Source of the DNA: an uncultured Lentisphaeria bacterium
Lineage (GTDB): Bacteria > Verrucomicrobiota > Lentisphaeria > JABSQK01 > CAJWLW01
Direction: 5' to 3'
Assembly (NCBI GenBank): GCA_913042885.1
Contig: CAJWLW010000080.1
Span: 1-16,232, forward strand
Length of the DNA: 16,232 nt
The position numbers were made by a program, and so were the translations under genes. Positions 7,132-15,458 of the stretch are shown piece after piece. The notes under the pieces are model-generated. The model was given only the letters and a program-made list of their open reading frames with translations. It did no database searches and was not told where the DNA came from. Positions within the stretch are counted from its first letter, which is position 1. The number at the start of each line of letters is the position of its first letter.

Positions 7132-8598
7132 TCATTCAAATGGATTATCCACCCACGGAAATTTTCGGAGATCGACCCTGGTGTACGGGATCTCGGTGAA
7201 GTGCGGCGGGACGGCGCCGGGCGCAGACATGTAGATGATCCGGGCAGCAATCGGCTCGAAGCCGGCATAAAAGTGCTGGGTCGATTTCACGACCAACAAC
7301 TGCCTTTGCATCGGATCGATGCCGCACTTGCTGAACACCTGTGGGCTGAAGACCTGACTGCGCCTGCTGTTGACAACAATGTCGATGCCCTGGCAATGCA
7401 GAGCTACGGCATTTCCCACCGGACACTGCATCGGGGGCGCGTTCCCCTGGGGCCACTCCTGGATCATGTCCGGAACGATCGCCGTGACCGTTACGGACAG
7501 GTCCAGCGGGTCCCCCGACATCGGTCCCATCTTGCCGCCCAGACGCAGGTCCAATGTGGCGCCTTCTCCCGCCGCAGTCGCCGTCTGCACGGCAATAGGA
7601 TCCCAGATCATTCCCAGTGCCGCATTCCCGGCTTTGCGGTGGATCAGTTCACGCAGGACGAACGTCGAATCGCTCGGCGCACCGCCGCCCGCATTGTCTG
7701 CCTGATCGGCGACCACCACCGGACCGTCCGGACTCGACAGCGCCTTGTCCAGAGCGGTGTGCATATCCAGCGAGTCAACCTGCAACTCATGGCGCAGGTC
7801 GAAAAACTTGCGCCCCAGTTCTTCCGCGATCCGGTTCGCGAGTTCGTGATCATCATCGGTGACCGCCAGAATCTGCGTGCCCGTCGTGGGGACGTCGCCC
7901 CACGGGAAGCAATGAACGACGGACAGGGACAGAACACCGTTCTGTCCTTCCATTGCGGTCATGTCATCGACGAACGACCGCATCGGCTCGAACGGCGTCA
8001 GGTACATGCCGATCATGCGGCAATCGAACAGCGCCATGACGGGGCGAACCTTGCCCTTTGCGCAGTCTGCAATGATTCGAAAGAGATCGAACGCGCGCTC
8101 ACCAATATCCGTGTGCGGGTATTCCTTGAACAGCACAATCGCGTCCGTCTGCTCGATCATCTGCGCTGTGACGTCGCAGTGCAGATCCAGCTCGACCCCG
8201 ATCGTTGCGGCAGGTCCGACGATGTCACGGACCCGCGCGATGATATCGGTTTCGCAGTCGTCGTAGCCGTCGGCGACCATGGCACCGTGCAGGCAGAGCA
8301 GGACGATGTCGACAGGCATCGCAGATTCGAGGGCAGCCAGCAACTCGTCTCGCAGGCTTTCGTACACCGCCCGCCGCGTAACACCTGCAGGTTGCGCAAA
8401 GGCAAACAGGCCGAAGACGAATTCCCACCCGCATTCAGCTGATTCCGCGTTCCAGATTCTGATCGTCTGCTCGAAACCCGCTACCGTACTGCCGGTCTCC
8501 AGGTCGGCCGGGCGAATGACATCGTAGTCGGCCATGCCGGTAGGAAACGGGGCAAACGTATTGGTCTCGGTGGCGATGCCGCCGGCAAATACTTTCAT
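7132..8598 (-). CDS. M81-family metallopeptidase, MlrC-like (DUF1485)
   Basis: At 488 residues this has the usual length of the MlrC family, zinc-dependent hydrolases named after the enzyme that degrades linearised microcystin. The N-terminus VFAGGIATETNTFAPF (3-18) is the family hallmark. LCLHGAMVADG (101-111), ELDLHCDVT (136-144) and YPHTD (160-164) carry the likely metal ligands. The C-terminal domain has DNAGGGAPSDST (301-312) and VVKSTQHFYAGFEPIA (436-451). All key blocks are intact. It is probably cytoplasmic, since no signal peptide is visible. Its ATG overlaps the TGA of the upstream unknown gene as ATGA, and I see no separate ribosome-binding site, so translation is likely coupled. 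Most family members act on unknown substrates, and a microcystin role should not be assumed. Confidence 0.92.
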   Translation of the reverse strand: MKVFAGGIATETNTFAPFPTGMADYDVIRPADLETGSTVAGFEQTIRIWNAESAECGWEFVFGLFAFAQPAGVTRRAVYESLRDELLAALESAMPVDIVLLCLHGAMVADGYDDCETDIIARVRDIVGPAATIGVELDLHCDVTAQMIEQTDAIVLFKEYPHTDIGERAFDLFRIIADCAKGKVRPVMALFDCRMIGMYLTPFEPMRSFVDDMTAMEGQNGVLSLSVVHCFPWGDVPTTGTQILAVTDDDHELANRIAEELGRKFFDLRHELQVDSLDMHTALDKALSSPDGPVVVADQADNAGGGAPSDSTFVLRELIHRKAGNAALGMIWDPIAVQTATAAGEGATLDLRLGGKMGPMSGDPLDLSVTVTAIVPDMIQEWPQGNAPPMQCPVGNAVALHCQGIDIVVNSRRSQVFSPQVFSKCGIDPMQRQLLVVKSTQHFYAGFEPIAARIIYMSAPGAVPPHFTEIPYTRVDLRKFPWVDNPFE

Positions 8599-9671
8599 GA
8601 CGTCGATGGGGCGAGGTTCACGGGCTCGATGAGGGCGCCGGCAAGCAGGTCGCGGAATTGCGCGTACGCGTGGTTACATCCGATCAGGTAGCACGGGCCT
8701 TCGTCGGGCAGCATTCGCAGCCCGGAGAGCACGGGCACGCGCAGGCGATCGTCCGTCATCGTGACGACTGAGCCGGCGGCGGGCCACAGCACCTTGTCGG
8801 CAATGTCCACTGCCTCTATCACCGTGTCTCCGGGTGCGAAGTTCGCGAAATAATGCGGCTCGTGCAGGCGGCCACGGCATCGGGCGTAGAATCCGAGCCA
8901 CAGGTTGTTCGGTTTTTCCCACAGGAACAAGCGGATATCGTGGTCGAGATCGAGGCGTTCCCGGAATTGTGCGTCGAACAGGCATGGTGCCCCACTGACC
9001 GAGAGCTGGAAATCGTTCTCGATCGGTCGCGCCCAGCCGAGATAGTCGCCGACCATCGCCTTCCACGCCATGGCGCACTGTTCGAAACCTTCCCCGAATG
9101 CTACGGACTCGACGGTGTTCGGGTCGATCTCCCAACCGAGCCGGGTTGATTCACGGGCGATCTCGTCGGCATAGATGCGATTGCCGGCGAGCACTTTCAA
9201 GGCACGTGGTGCCCAGTCCTGTCCGTGTGCGGCTATGGCGCGGCGGAGGTCGTCATGTATCTCCGCGTGCAGATGTTCGGGGATCACGCCCCAAAACTCG
9301 TCACGGCCCTCGAGCACTTTGTCCTCGAGGAAATGGCGGATCGGCTCGGTCATGTCGTGCAGCGCCGCCGGCTCCACGTTGATGGAGGCCTGTTGCACGA
9401 TGCAGCGATCACCGAGGTGCGTGCGCGCGGTTTCGATGAGGCTGAGCATCGGCGGCGTGTCACCGATCGGGTAGATGACCATCGCGTCGCACTGGCCCAG
9501 GGATCCGATAAATGTCTTCTGCAGTTCGATCACGCGTTGTTCCCAGTGCTCGGCTGCGAAGAACGAAGCGCGTCGTGTACCCAGCTGCTGCAGCTCTGCC
9601 AGGTCCGGACGTCCGTTGCTCAAGGCCCAGCACGCCGGGTGGATCAGGAAGAAGACACGGTCAATTTTCAT
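8595..9671 (-). CDS. uncharacterised 358-residue protein co-translated with MlrC-like peptidase
   Basis: I do not recognise a family. The protein is soluble, has no signal peptide or membrane segment, and starts KIDRVFFLIHPACWAL. Possible conserved elements are VIYPIGDTPPM (near residue 86), EFWGVIPEHLHAEIHDDL (near 140), IRLFLWEKPNNLWLGFYARC (near 260) and LRMLPDEGPCYLIGCNHAY (near 330). The scattered His, Asp and Cys residues would allow an enzyme, but no known catalytic motif stands out. The ATG at 9671 is preferred over the upstream TTG at 9680; neither has a clear Shine-Dalgarno. It heads a two-gene unit with the MlrC-like peptidase (four-base overlap), so a shared substrate or partner role is likely. 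It diverges from the beta-helix gene across a 111-base gap. Confidence 0.8.
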   Translation of the reverse strand: MKIDRVFFLIHPACWALSNGRPDLAELQQLGTRRASFFAAEHWEQRVIELQKTFIGSLGQCDAMVIYPIGDTPPMLSLIETARTHLGDRCIVQQASINVEPAALHDMTEPIRHFLEDKVLEGRDEFWGVIPEHLHAEIHDDLRRAIAAHGQDWAPRALKVLAGNRIYADEIARESTRLGWEIDPNTVESVAFGEGFEQCAMAWKAMVGDYLGWARPIENDFQLSVSGAPCLFDAQFRERLDLDHDIRLFLWEKPNNLWLGFYARCRGRLHEPHYFANFAPGDTVIEAVDIADKVLWPAAGSVVTMTDDRLRVPVLSGLRMLPDEGPCYLIGCNHAYAQFRDLLAGALIEPVNLAPSTS

Positions 9672-9782
9672 GAGGCACAAATTCGAAGAGGAGGTGAATG
9701 ATCAAATGAATATAGAGGAAGCATTCGCAATATCTTCCCCTCTTCATAGATTCTGACAACAGTCTTTTAGTTGAACCGATCG

Positions 9783-12515
9783 ATGGACGTCAACAATATG
9801 CAGACCGAAGCCGCAACGAAACTTTATGTTGCTCCGGCAGGCGACGATGCTGCGCCGGGCACAATTGACGAACCGCTGGCGACAATGTTCGGCGCCCGTA
9901 ACCGGTTGCGTAAACTGCGGTACGACGGCGAGGTGAACGGTGCCGCCGAAATCAACCTGCGCCAGGGCGCCCATGTCCTCAGTGAGCCTTTGCAATTGAC
10001 CGCTGGTGACTCGGGCAGCAGCGGCGCACCGGTTGTCTATCGCTCGTATCCGGGTGAGCAGGCCACCATCACCTCCGGTCGTCGCATCACGAATTGGCAG
10101 CCGCACACGGACGGTATTTTTGTGGCCGATATCCCTGATGTGCGCAACGGTCTCTGGAGTTTCAAGCAGTTGTTCTGCGGCGGCAAGCGCATGGTGCGCA
10201 GCCGTCGCCCGAAGTACAATCCGGACGATCCGCTCTACGACGGCTGGGCATTCATCGATGAGCTGGTCGACACCAGCGGCGCACTGGACGGTGTCGACGT
10301 CTGTCGGCTCGGGCCCTGGCGTTTTCGCACCGACCCTGACAGTGTCGGGCAGAGGCAGCAGTGGGCCAGTGCCGCGACGGATACCGGGGACTGGGCCGAC
10401 ATCGGCCTGCAGACGGATTGGGTCCGGCAGGGCTACGAATATCTTGGGACGGCGTGGTACCGCACGACCGTGACCTTGACCGCGGATTTCGATTCGCGCG
10501 AGAACCTCTGGCTGTGCTTCGGTGCCGTTGACAAGGAAGCCTATGTCTACCTCGACGGTGAGTTGATTTTCGAACACAGTTATGCTTCCACCGGACTCTC
10601 GGGCGACGAACTCTGGGACCGTCCATTCAAGATGGACATCCGCGGCCACCTGAAGGCTGGACAGACTCATGAGCTTGCAGTCAGGATCAACTGCGACAGC
10701 GGCGGCGGCGGTATGCGTCATCCGGTTTCACTGGTCAGCGCCGATGGCGAACCGGACCTGATCTCGGTGCGCGGCAGCGTCCGTAGTCCCGCGGCCTTCT
10801 CCTGGCAGGACGATCCGTTCCCGGCCGAATACGCGAAGGCGCACCAGTCAGAGGTTTTTGTGGTGCCGGGCAAATCGTGGGTCAGCGACATGATCCCGGT
10901 GCGTGCGGTTGATGCGGCGACCCGGACGATCTATCTGCGCCGTCCGGTGGGAATGTCGGCCCATACATTGGGCAGTGCCACGCACCTTATGCCGGGCAAT
11001 CGATTTCGTATCGAGAACAACCTCGAAGATTTGACGGACGCAGGCGAATGGTGCCTTGATGCGGAAGCGGGGAAAGTGTATTTCCGACCGCCGTCGGGTA
11101 TCGATATCGAGCGGGCAGTCGTGACGGCGCCGCAACTGGAGGGGTTGGTCGAGTTGCGCGGCGGACCGGAAACTGGTGCATTCGTCAGTTTCGTGCGCTT
11201 TGAAAATTTGCGATTGACGCAGAACCAGATCGGCTGGCCGAAACCGGACTCGTACTACAAGACGCCCAATGCCAGCGTTGCGTTTCTCTTCGAGTACACC
11301 GACAACTGTGCAATCACCGATTGCGAGTTCGACGCTGTCGGTGGTGATGCGATCCGCATTTCGGGTATGAACAACTGTGTGACGGCTATGCGCAATCACA
11401 TCCACGGGGCCGGTGCTTACGGCATCTTCATTGCCCACAAGCAGACGGGTTTCTCGCGTCACGACGTGTGTTCCAGCGATCTGCCGGGCCCGTCGGAGTG
11501 GCATATGATGCCGGAGGATCGGGCCGCGGCGGTGGCGGTTTGGCCGCGCAGCCTTGGTCATGTGATCAGCGATAACCACATTCATCATTTCGGGGTCTAC
11601 GAGAAGCATGCCAACGGGGTCGCTTTCTTCGGCGTCGCCACGGCGGACGTCACGGTCAGCCACAACCATATCCACCACGGCCCGCGCTTCGGCATCGGCC
11701 TGATGAGTGGCTTGGGCCCACTGGTGATCGAGTACAACGATCTGCACGACCTTTGTCTGGAAACGTGCGATGCGGGCGGCATTACGGCCAACCGATGGTA
11801 CACTACGGATTTGGACCCGCAGTTGACTTCCGGCGCCGTCATTCGCTACAACCGTGTCGTAGATATCATCGGTTGCGGCGCTTACGGTATCAAGGCGGAA
11901 CCGGGTGGCATCGACTATTGCGATGGACGGTTGTGGACGCACTACTACAGTTGGGGCATCTACTTCGACAACGCGCCGATGAATATTCAGGTATACGGCA
12001 ACGTCGTTGCGCGCAATACGCTTGGCGGCATGATGATCAGTTGGTATTGTCACAACACCGTTGTCGAGAACAACATCTTTGTCGACTCTTCGAAGTCGCA
12101 GGTTTACCTGCTGCTCGGCGGCGAAATGAGCGGTCAGCGTTTCTGTCGCAATATCATCACTTACACCGCCGAGGACGCTGACTACATGCGCCTGAACTTC
12201 ATCGGAAAGTTCGACATAGCCCCAGTGTTCGACGAGCTCAACGCCAACCTAATCATGACTCCGGGAGGTGCCGCGACAACGTTCAGCGGGGTGCCCGGAG
12301 AGGCGATCGAGCGGATGGGCGAGGGGTCTCGGATCGATGACCCGTCGATGAGCTGGTGGCACTCGCTGGGCTTCGATACCACGACTGTCTATGCCGATCC
12401 GAAATTCGTCGACCCGGACAACGACGACTACACGCTGGCGCCGGACTCGCCCGCCTTCGACATCGGCTTCGAACCAATCGACACATCGCAGATCGGCATT
12501 CGCCCGACCCAGTGA
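9783..12515 (+). CDS. right-handed parallel beta-helix protein with inserted GH2-like jelly-roll domain
   Basis: This has 910 residues from the ATG at 9783; a TTG at 9771 and an ATG at 9798 are alternatives, none with a clear Shine-Dalgarno. An in-frame TAG at 9768-9770 excludes a longer N-terminus. Residues about 12-110 (LYVAPAGDDAAPGTIDEPLAT, RSYPGEQATI) are the typical lead-in of pectate-lyase-like DUF1565 proteins. Residues about 176-320 (GTAWYRTTVTL, KEAYVYLDGELIFEH, HELAVRI) look like the galactose-binding jelly roll of GH2 enzymes. Residues about 468-780 are beta-helix coils rich in NHIH motifs (NHIHGAGAYG, NHIHHFG, NHIHHGPRFG). The family includes polysaccharide lyases, hydrolases and epimerases. 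I can name no catalytic residues. Relatives are usually exported, yet no signal peptide is visible here. It leads an apparent operon with the amidohydrolase and PhyH genes. Confidence 0.85.
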   Translation: MDVNNMQTEAATKLYVAPAGDDAAPGTIDEPLATMFGARNRLRKLRYDGEVNGAAEINLRQGAHVLSEPLQLTAGDSGSSGAPVVYRSYPGEQATITSGRRITNWQPHTDGIFVADIPDVRNGLWSFKQLFCGGKRMVRSRRPKYNPDDPLYDGWAFIDELVDTSGALDGVDVCRLGPWRFRTDPDSVGQRQQWASAATDTGDWADIGLQTDWVRQGYEYLGTAWYRTTVTLTADFDSRENLWLCFGAVDKEAYVYLDGELIFEHSYASTGLSGDELWDRPFKMDIRGHLKAGQTHELAVRINCDSGGGGMRHPVSLVSADGEPDLISVRGSVRSPAAFSWQDDPFPAEYAKAHQSEVFVVPGKSWVSDMIPVRAVDAATRTIYLRRPVGMSAHTLGSATHLMPGNRFRIENNLEDLTDAGEWCLDAEAGKVYFRPPSGIDIERAVVTAPQLEGLVELRGGPETGAFVSFVRFENLRLTQNQIGWPKPDSYYKTPNASVAFLFEYTDNCAITDCEFDAVGGDAIRISGMNNCVTAMRNHIHGAGAYGIFIAHKQTGFSRHDVCSSDLPGPSEWHMMPEDRAAAVAVWPRSLGHVISDNHIHHFGVYEKHANGVAFFGVATADVTVSHNHIHHGPRFGIGLMSGLGPLVIEYNDLHDLCLETCDAGGITANRWYTTDLDPQLTSGAVIRYNRVVDIIGCGAYGIKAEPGGIDYCDGRLWTHYYSWGIYFDNAPMNIQVYGNVVARNTLGGMMISWYCHNTVVENNIFVDSSKSQVYLLLGGEMSGQRFCRNIITYTAEDADYMRLNFIGKFDIAPVFDELNANLIMTPGGAATTFSGVPGEAIERMGEGSRIDDPSMSWWHSLGFDTTTVYADPKFVDPDNDDYTLAPDSPAFDIGFEPIDTSQIGIRPTQ

Positions 12516-12570
12516 TCCGGCAACAGATGCAACTGCACCTCACAACCAGAACCAAGGCCTGAAAAATCCA

Positions 12571-13545
12571 ATGAGAACACCTGCCGACGAAGAATTCTTT
12601 GAGCGCGAGCTCGCCACCTTCCTGCCTGACAAAATCTTCGACGCCCACTGCCACCTGTGGCGCGGGCAGTACATGCCGGCCTGGTCGTTAGACGGCACCC
12701 CCGGCGATGCCGGCTATGCCGAATACATGAATGCTATAAGCGACTTGCACGGAGACCGCACGGACGGTGCACTGTTTCTCTCGTATGCCGAGCCGGGCGA
12801 CGAGGAGGCGCAGCATGGGAGCAATGCCTGGCATGCAGAACAGACGGCGCTTGGCAAAAACTGCCGCGGCCTTTTCTTCGTCACCCCCAAGGACGATCCC
12901 GAATGGGTGCGCCAGGAGGTTCGACGCCTCGGCATGCATGGTCTCAAGTGCTATCACTCCTTTGCCGATGTGACGCCGACGTGGGAGGCGAGCATCCCGG
13001 ATTTCCTGCCCGAGCCGTTGGTCGCCGTCGCCAATGAGGAGGGCTGGGCGATCACCCTGCATATGGTGAAGTCCCGCGCCGTGGCCGATCCCGACAACAT
13101 TCACTGGATCCGCAAATACTGCGAAACCTATCCGGATATGCGGCTGATCCTGGCGCATTCGGCGCGCGGTTTTCAGCCGGTCCACAATCTCGAGGGTCTG
13201 CCGCACCTCACCGGGCTCGACAACCTGTACTTCGACACCAGTGCCAATTGCGAGCCGATTGCGCATCAGGCCATCATCCGGATCATCGGCCACGACAAGT
13301 TGATGTACGGCTCGGACCTGCCGGTGTCTAACTTGCGCGGCCGGTCCCTCTCCGCTGCGGACACCTTCCTCTGGCTCTATGAGGAGTCCCCGGTGTGGGG
13401 GGAAAAACACCTGAAGATCGATCCAGTCCTGATCGGGCTCGAACACCTGCGCTCAGTCAAACACGCCTGCTGGTCTGAACGGCTCGACGACAACGCGGTC
13501 GAGGATATTTTCTGGAACAACGCAGCTCGACTGTTCGGTCTGTAG
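12571..13545 (+). CDS. metal-dependent amidohydrolase (Amidohydrolase_2, TIM-barrel)
   Basis: This is a 324-residue hydrolase or decarboxylase of the Amidohydrolase_2 family. Metal-site motifs appear in the expected order: DAHCHLW (24-30, His26 and His28), LHM (His164), LAHSARGF (His196) and MYGSDLPVS (Asp249). Family members hydrolyse lactones, amides or imides, or decarboxylate aromatic acids. The starting ATG at 12571 is chosen because the preceding in-frame sequence (from 12391) overlaps the end of the beta-helix gene and is low-complexity Thr/Arg/Ser typical of out-of-frame translation. A weak AAGG at 12554-12557 is 13 bases upstream. The gap from the beta-helix stop is 55 bases and the next gene begins 42 bases after this one ends, so a single transcript is likely. 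Substrate unknown. Confidence 0.9.
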   Translation: MRTPADEEFFERELATFLPDKIFDAHCHLWRGQYMPAWSLDGTPGDAGYAEYMNAISDLHGDRTDGALFLSYAEPGDEEAQHGSNAWHAEQTALGKNCRGLFFVTPKDDPEWVRQEVRRLGMHGLKCYHSFADVTPTWEASIPDFLPEPLVAVANEEGWAITLHMVKSRAVADPDNIHWIRKYCETYPDMRLILAHSARGFQPVHNLEGLPHLTGLDNLYFDTSANCEPIAHQAIIRIIGHDKLMYGSDLPVSNLRGRSLSAADTFLWLYEESPVWGEKHLKIDPVLIGLEHLRSVKHACWSERLDDNAVEDIFWNNAARLFGL

Positions 13546-13587
13546 GCGAACGAGCACTATTCGACCAGGCCCTATCCCGAGGACCGT

Positions 13588-14322
13588 ATGACAACCGATG
13601 AAAAAGCGTTTCTCGATGAGAACGGCTATGTTGTGTTGCCGCAGGCGATCGGCACGGACGCAGCCGATGAGCTGCGTGAACGGACCCTGGAATTGGCAGT
13701 ACAGGAACGCACGGCCGGCGGCGAATCGGCTCTCTACCTTGACGGCACGTCACAGCGCGTATGGAATCTGGTCAACAAGGGCGAGTGTTTCGAGCGGGCT
13801 GTCGTTAACCCGCGGATTCTCGAGTTCCAGCAGTACCTCCTTGGTGACGACTGCGTGCTGAGCAGTTTTACGGGCAACCTGATCGGGCCCGGGGCGTCGC
13901 CATCCGGTCTACACATCGACTTTCCGATGGGTGAGATGCCGGTGCCTCTGCCGGCCTGGACGTTCTGCGCGAACAGCGTCTACATCCTGACCGACTTCAC
14001 CAAGGAGAACGGCGCAACTTGCGTCATCCCCGGCAGCCATGGGCGAGGCTTCGGTCCGAAACACGACGAGACATGCAACGACATCATCCAGCTTGAAGGA
14101 GCGAAGGGCGACGTGGTCGTCGTCAATGGTCTGATCTGGCACGGCAGCGGTGCGAACCACACTGACAGTATGCGTGTGGGGCTGCTTGGTTTCTATTGCC
14201 GGTCCTTTATCCGCCCCCAGCAGGAGCATCTCGAACTGGTGTCAGAGGACGTCTGGCAGCGGGCTACGCCGGCGATGCGGCGACTGCTCGGCGAAGGCGC
14301 CAAGGCACCGGAACGGTATTGA
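13588..14322 (+). CDS. phytanoyl-CoA dioxygenase (PhyH) family Fe(II)/2-oxoglutarate oxygenase
   Basis: At 244 residues this has the usual length for small bacterial PhyH proteins. The iron triad is visible as HID (His109, Asp111) and a distal His185 in NGLIWHGSGANHT, with Arg196 (SMRVGLLGF) placed to bind 2-oxoglutarate. VIPGSHGRGFGP (147-158) is the typical PhyH loop. The enzyme would hydroxylate an unactivated C-H of a small molecule using O2 and 2-oxoglutarate. The start has GAGGA (13579-13583) four bases upstream. It follows the amidohydrolase by 42 bases and is the last plus-strand gene before a convergent junction. Bacterial PhyH substrates vary widely (fatty acyl, ectoine-like, phosphonate, secondary metabolite), so none is proposed. 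Confidence 0.92.
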   Translation: MTTDEKAFLDENGYVVLPQAIGTDAADELRERTLELAVQERTAGGESALYLDGTSQRVWNLVNKGECFERAVVNPRILEFQQYLLGDDCVLSSFTGNLIGPGASPSGLHIDFPMGEMPVPLPAWTFCANSVYILTDFTKENGATCVIPGSHGRGFGPKHDETCNDIIQLEGAKGDVVVVNGLIWHGSGANHTDSMRVGLLGFYCRSFIRPQQEHLELVSEDVWQRATPAMRRLLGEGAKAPERY

Positions 14323-14503
14323 CCGCGGCGGTTTTCCTGCGACTGTGCTCACTCGCAATCCGGATTTCCTGACAACGTATTGCTGAGGTTATATAGAAGG
14401 ACGAATAGGGGCAGTCCGCTTGAAAGCCCATCGAGTTCGACGACGGCCGGCGGGGTCATCATTTCGTCGATCATTCGGTGCAGATCGCGGCAATTTGCTC
14501 AAG
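14323..14503. other. intergenic region between convergent genes
   Basis: These 181 bases separate the PhyH stop and the stop of the prepilin-like gene. I see no convincing hairpin with a T-run in either direction, and no small gene with a ribosome-binding site. Minus-strand frames here look like chance continuations of coding-like sequence. Confidence 0.4.
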
Positions 14504-15367
14504 TCAATCGGGGGGGAAGTAGTTTCTGATCCCGGCATCGGTCCAGGGATGTCCTGAGATCGGGACGAGGCGTGGATCAAAGAGGGGGACATTCGGCCAA
14601 AACTCGACATGCCCATCCTGCCAAAGGAAGTTGCGGTCCATGGGGCCGCGGACATTGAGAGAGTCCTTCGTCTCCCAGTTGGTTCGGTGGTGCTTGTAGG
14701 TGAGATGATGATTGGGTGTATGGTCGTCGGTCTCATTCACCAACGACAGCAATCCGTCTTTGTCAGGGTGCGCAGTCCACATCCAATTCAGCCCACCGCC
14801 GCGCCACATATCGAGGTCGGCCATGAGGATATTGAAGGTGTAGGTCGTCGCGCCAACGGTAACCTCCGGCTCATCGCCCATACGCAGCATGCCGCTACCT
14901 GGCTGGCTTTCGTCGATCAGGTGCCCGAACCAGTTTTCGTACGTGCTGTACATGAAGCGATAGGGCGGGGTCCCCGGCGCGCCGGTCGTGACGGGCGGAA
15001 CGAGATCGAGGTCGGTGTTGAGCGAGACTCCGCCGAAATGTGGCGCCAGGACGCACTGAAACAGCTCGTCAAAGTCCGCCACGTAATCCTTCATCTGGAT
15101 GCGCGGATTGCTGTTGCGGCCGAGGGCGTTCGAGAATAACGTGTAGTGGGTGTCCAACTGGCTCATGTCCGGGTAATATGTATTAGAATCCGCCGCGTAG
15201 CTGAGCAGCATGACGCCGGCCTGGCGCAGTTGATTGCCACAAACAATGAGCTTGGCTTTGTATTTTGCCCTGCCGAGAGCCGGCAACAGCATGGACGCAA
15301 GGATCGCGATGATGGCGATGACCACCAGGAGTTCTATTAACGTGAAATTGGATCGGTGATGCTTCAT
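14504..15367 (-). CDS. prepilin-type N-terminal cleavage/methylation domain protein (type II secretion/type IV pilus-like pseudopilin)
   Basis: This is a 287-residue protein. After MKHHRSN, residues 8-30 are the classic class III signal and hydrophobic helix, beginning FTLIELLVV, with Phe8 at mature +1 and Glu12 at mature +5. The residue before the cleavage point is Asn7 rather than the usual Gly. The long C-terminal part (WLGHL-like segments, [25 protein letters not shown] near 265) matches the processing-associated H-X9-DG domain, but the His is replaced by Gly. Proteins of this type occur in many copies per genome in Lentisphaerota, Planctomycetota and relatives, and their role is poorly known. 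It stands alone: no pilus or secretion genes are in the window. The closest Shine-Dalgarno (AAGGA, plus 15382-15386) is 14 bases upstream, which is weak. Confidence 0.88.
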   Translation of the reverse strand: MKHHRSNFTLIELLVVIAIIAILASMLLPALGRAKYKAKLIVCGNQLRQAGVMLLSYAADSNTYYPDMSQLDTHYTLFSNALGRNSNPRIQMKDYVADFDELFQCVLAPHFGGVSLNTDLDLVPPVTTGAPGTPPYRFMYSTYENWFGHLIDESQPGSGMLRMGDEPEVTVGATTYTFNILMADLDMWRGGGLNWMWTAHPDKDGLLSLVNETDDHTPNHHLTYKHHRTNWETKDSLNVRGPMDRNFLWQDGHVEFWPNVPLFDPRLVPISGHPWTDAGIRNYFPPD

Positions 15368-15424
15368 GCGACTGGTAAGTATCCTTCGATACGACAGGTT
15401 CCTTATGCGCTCAATAATAGCTAT

Positions 15425-15458
15425 ATAGTATCTCGCCCCCCCCCCCGGAAAAATGCAA
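15425..15458 (-). promoter_or_regulatory. candidate promoter of the prepilin-like gene with poly-G spacer
   Basis: On the minus strand a possible -35 TTGCAT (plus 15453-15458) and -10 TACTAT (plus 15425-15430) flank a run of eleven G. The spacer is 22 bases, longer than the optimum of 17; a tract of six would give 17. An A7 run (plus 15478-15484) just upstream could act as an UP element. Both hexamers are imperfect. Confidence 0.35.
15436..15446. repeat. 11-base poly-C/poly-G homopolymer tract
   Basis: Eleven consecutive C on the plus strand, 69 bases upstream of the prepilin-like gene's start codon. Such tracts slip readily during replication and also cause sequencing length errors, so the true length is uncertain. 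Confidence 0.9.

Noticed and set aside
7054..8442. A 462-codon plus-strand frame opposite the MlrC-like gene.
   Set aside because: It is antisense to a clear M81 protein. Its Arg/His/Asp-rich composition is what high-GC complementary frames produce, and it shows no recognisable domain.
11454..11483. The peptide SRHDVCSSDL in the beta-helix protein resembles the translation of an Illumina adapter (DVCSSDL), a known contaminant signature.
   Set aside because: The DNA is not the adapter: the codons differ at five of about 21 bases, and the frame runs through without disruption. It looks like coincidence in a loop, although read mapping could confirm it.
10848..12053. A 401-codon minus-strand frame inside the beta-helix gene.
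   Set aside because: It is a complementary-strand shadow of conserved NHIH-rich coding sequence, with no ribosome-binding site or domain.
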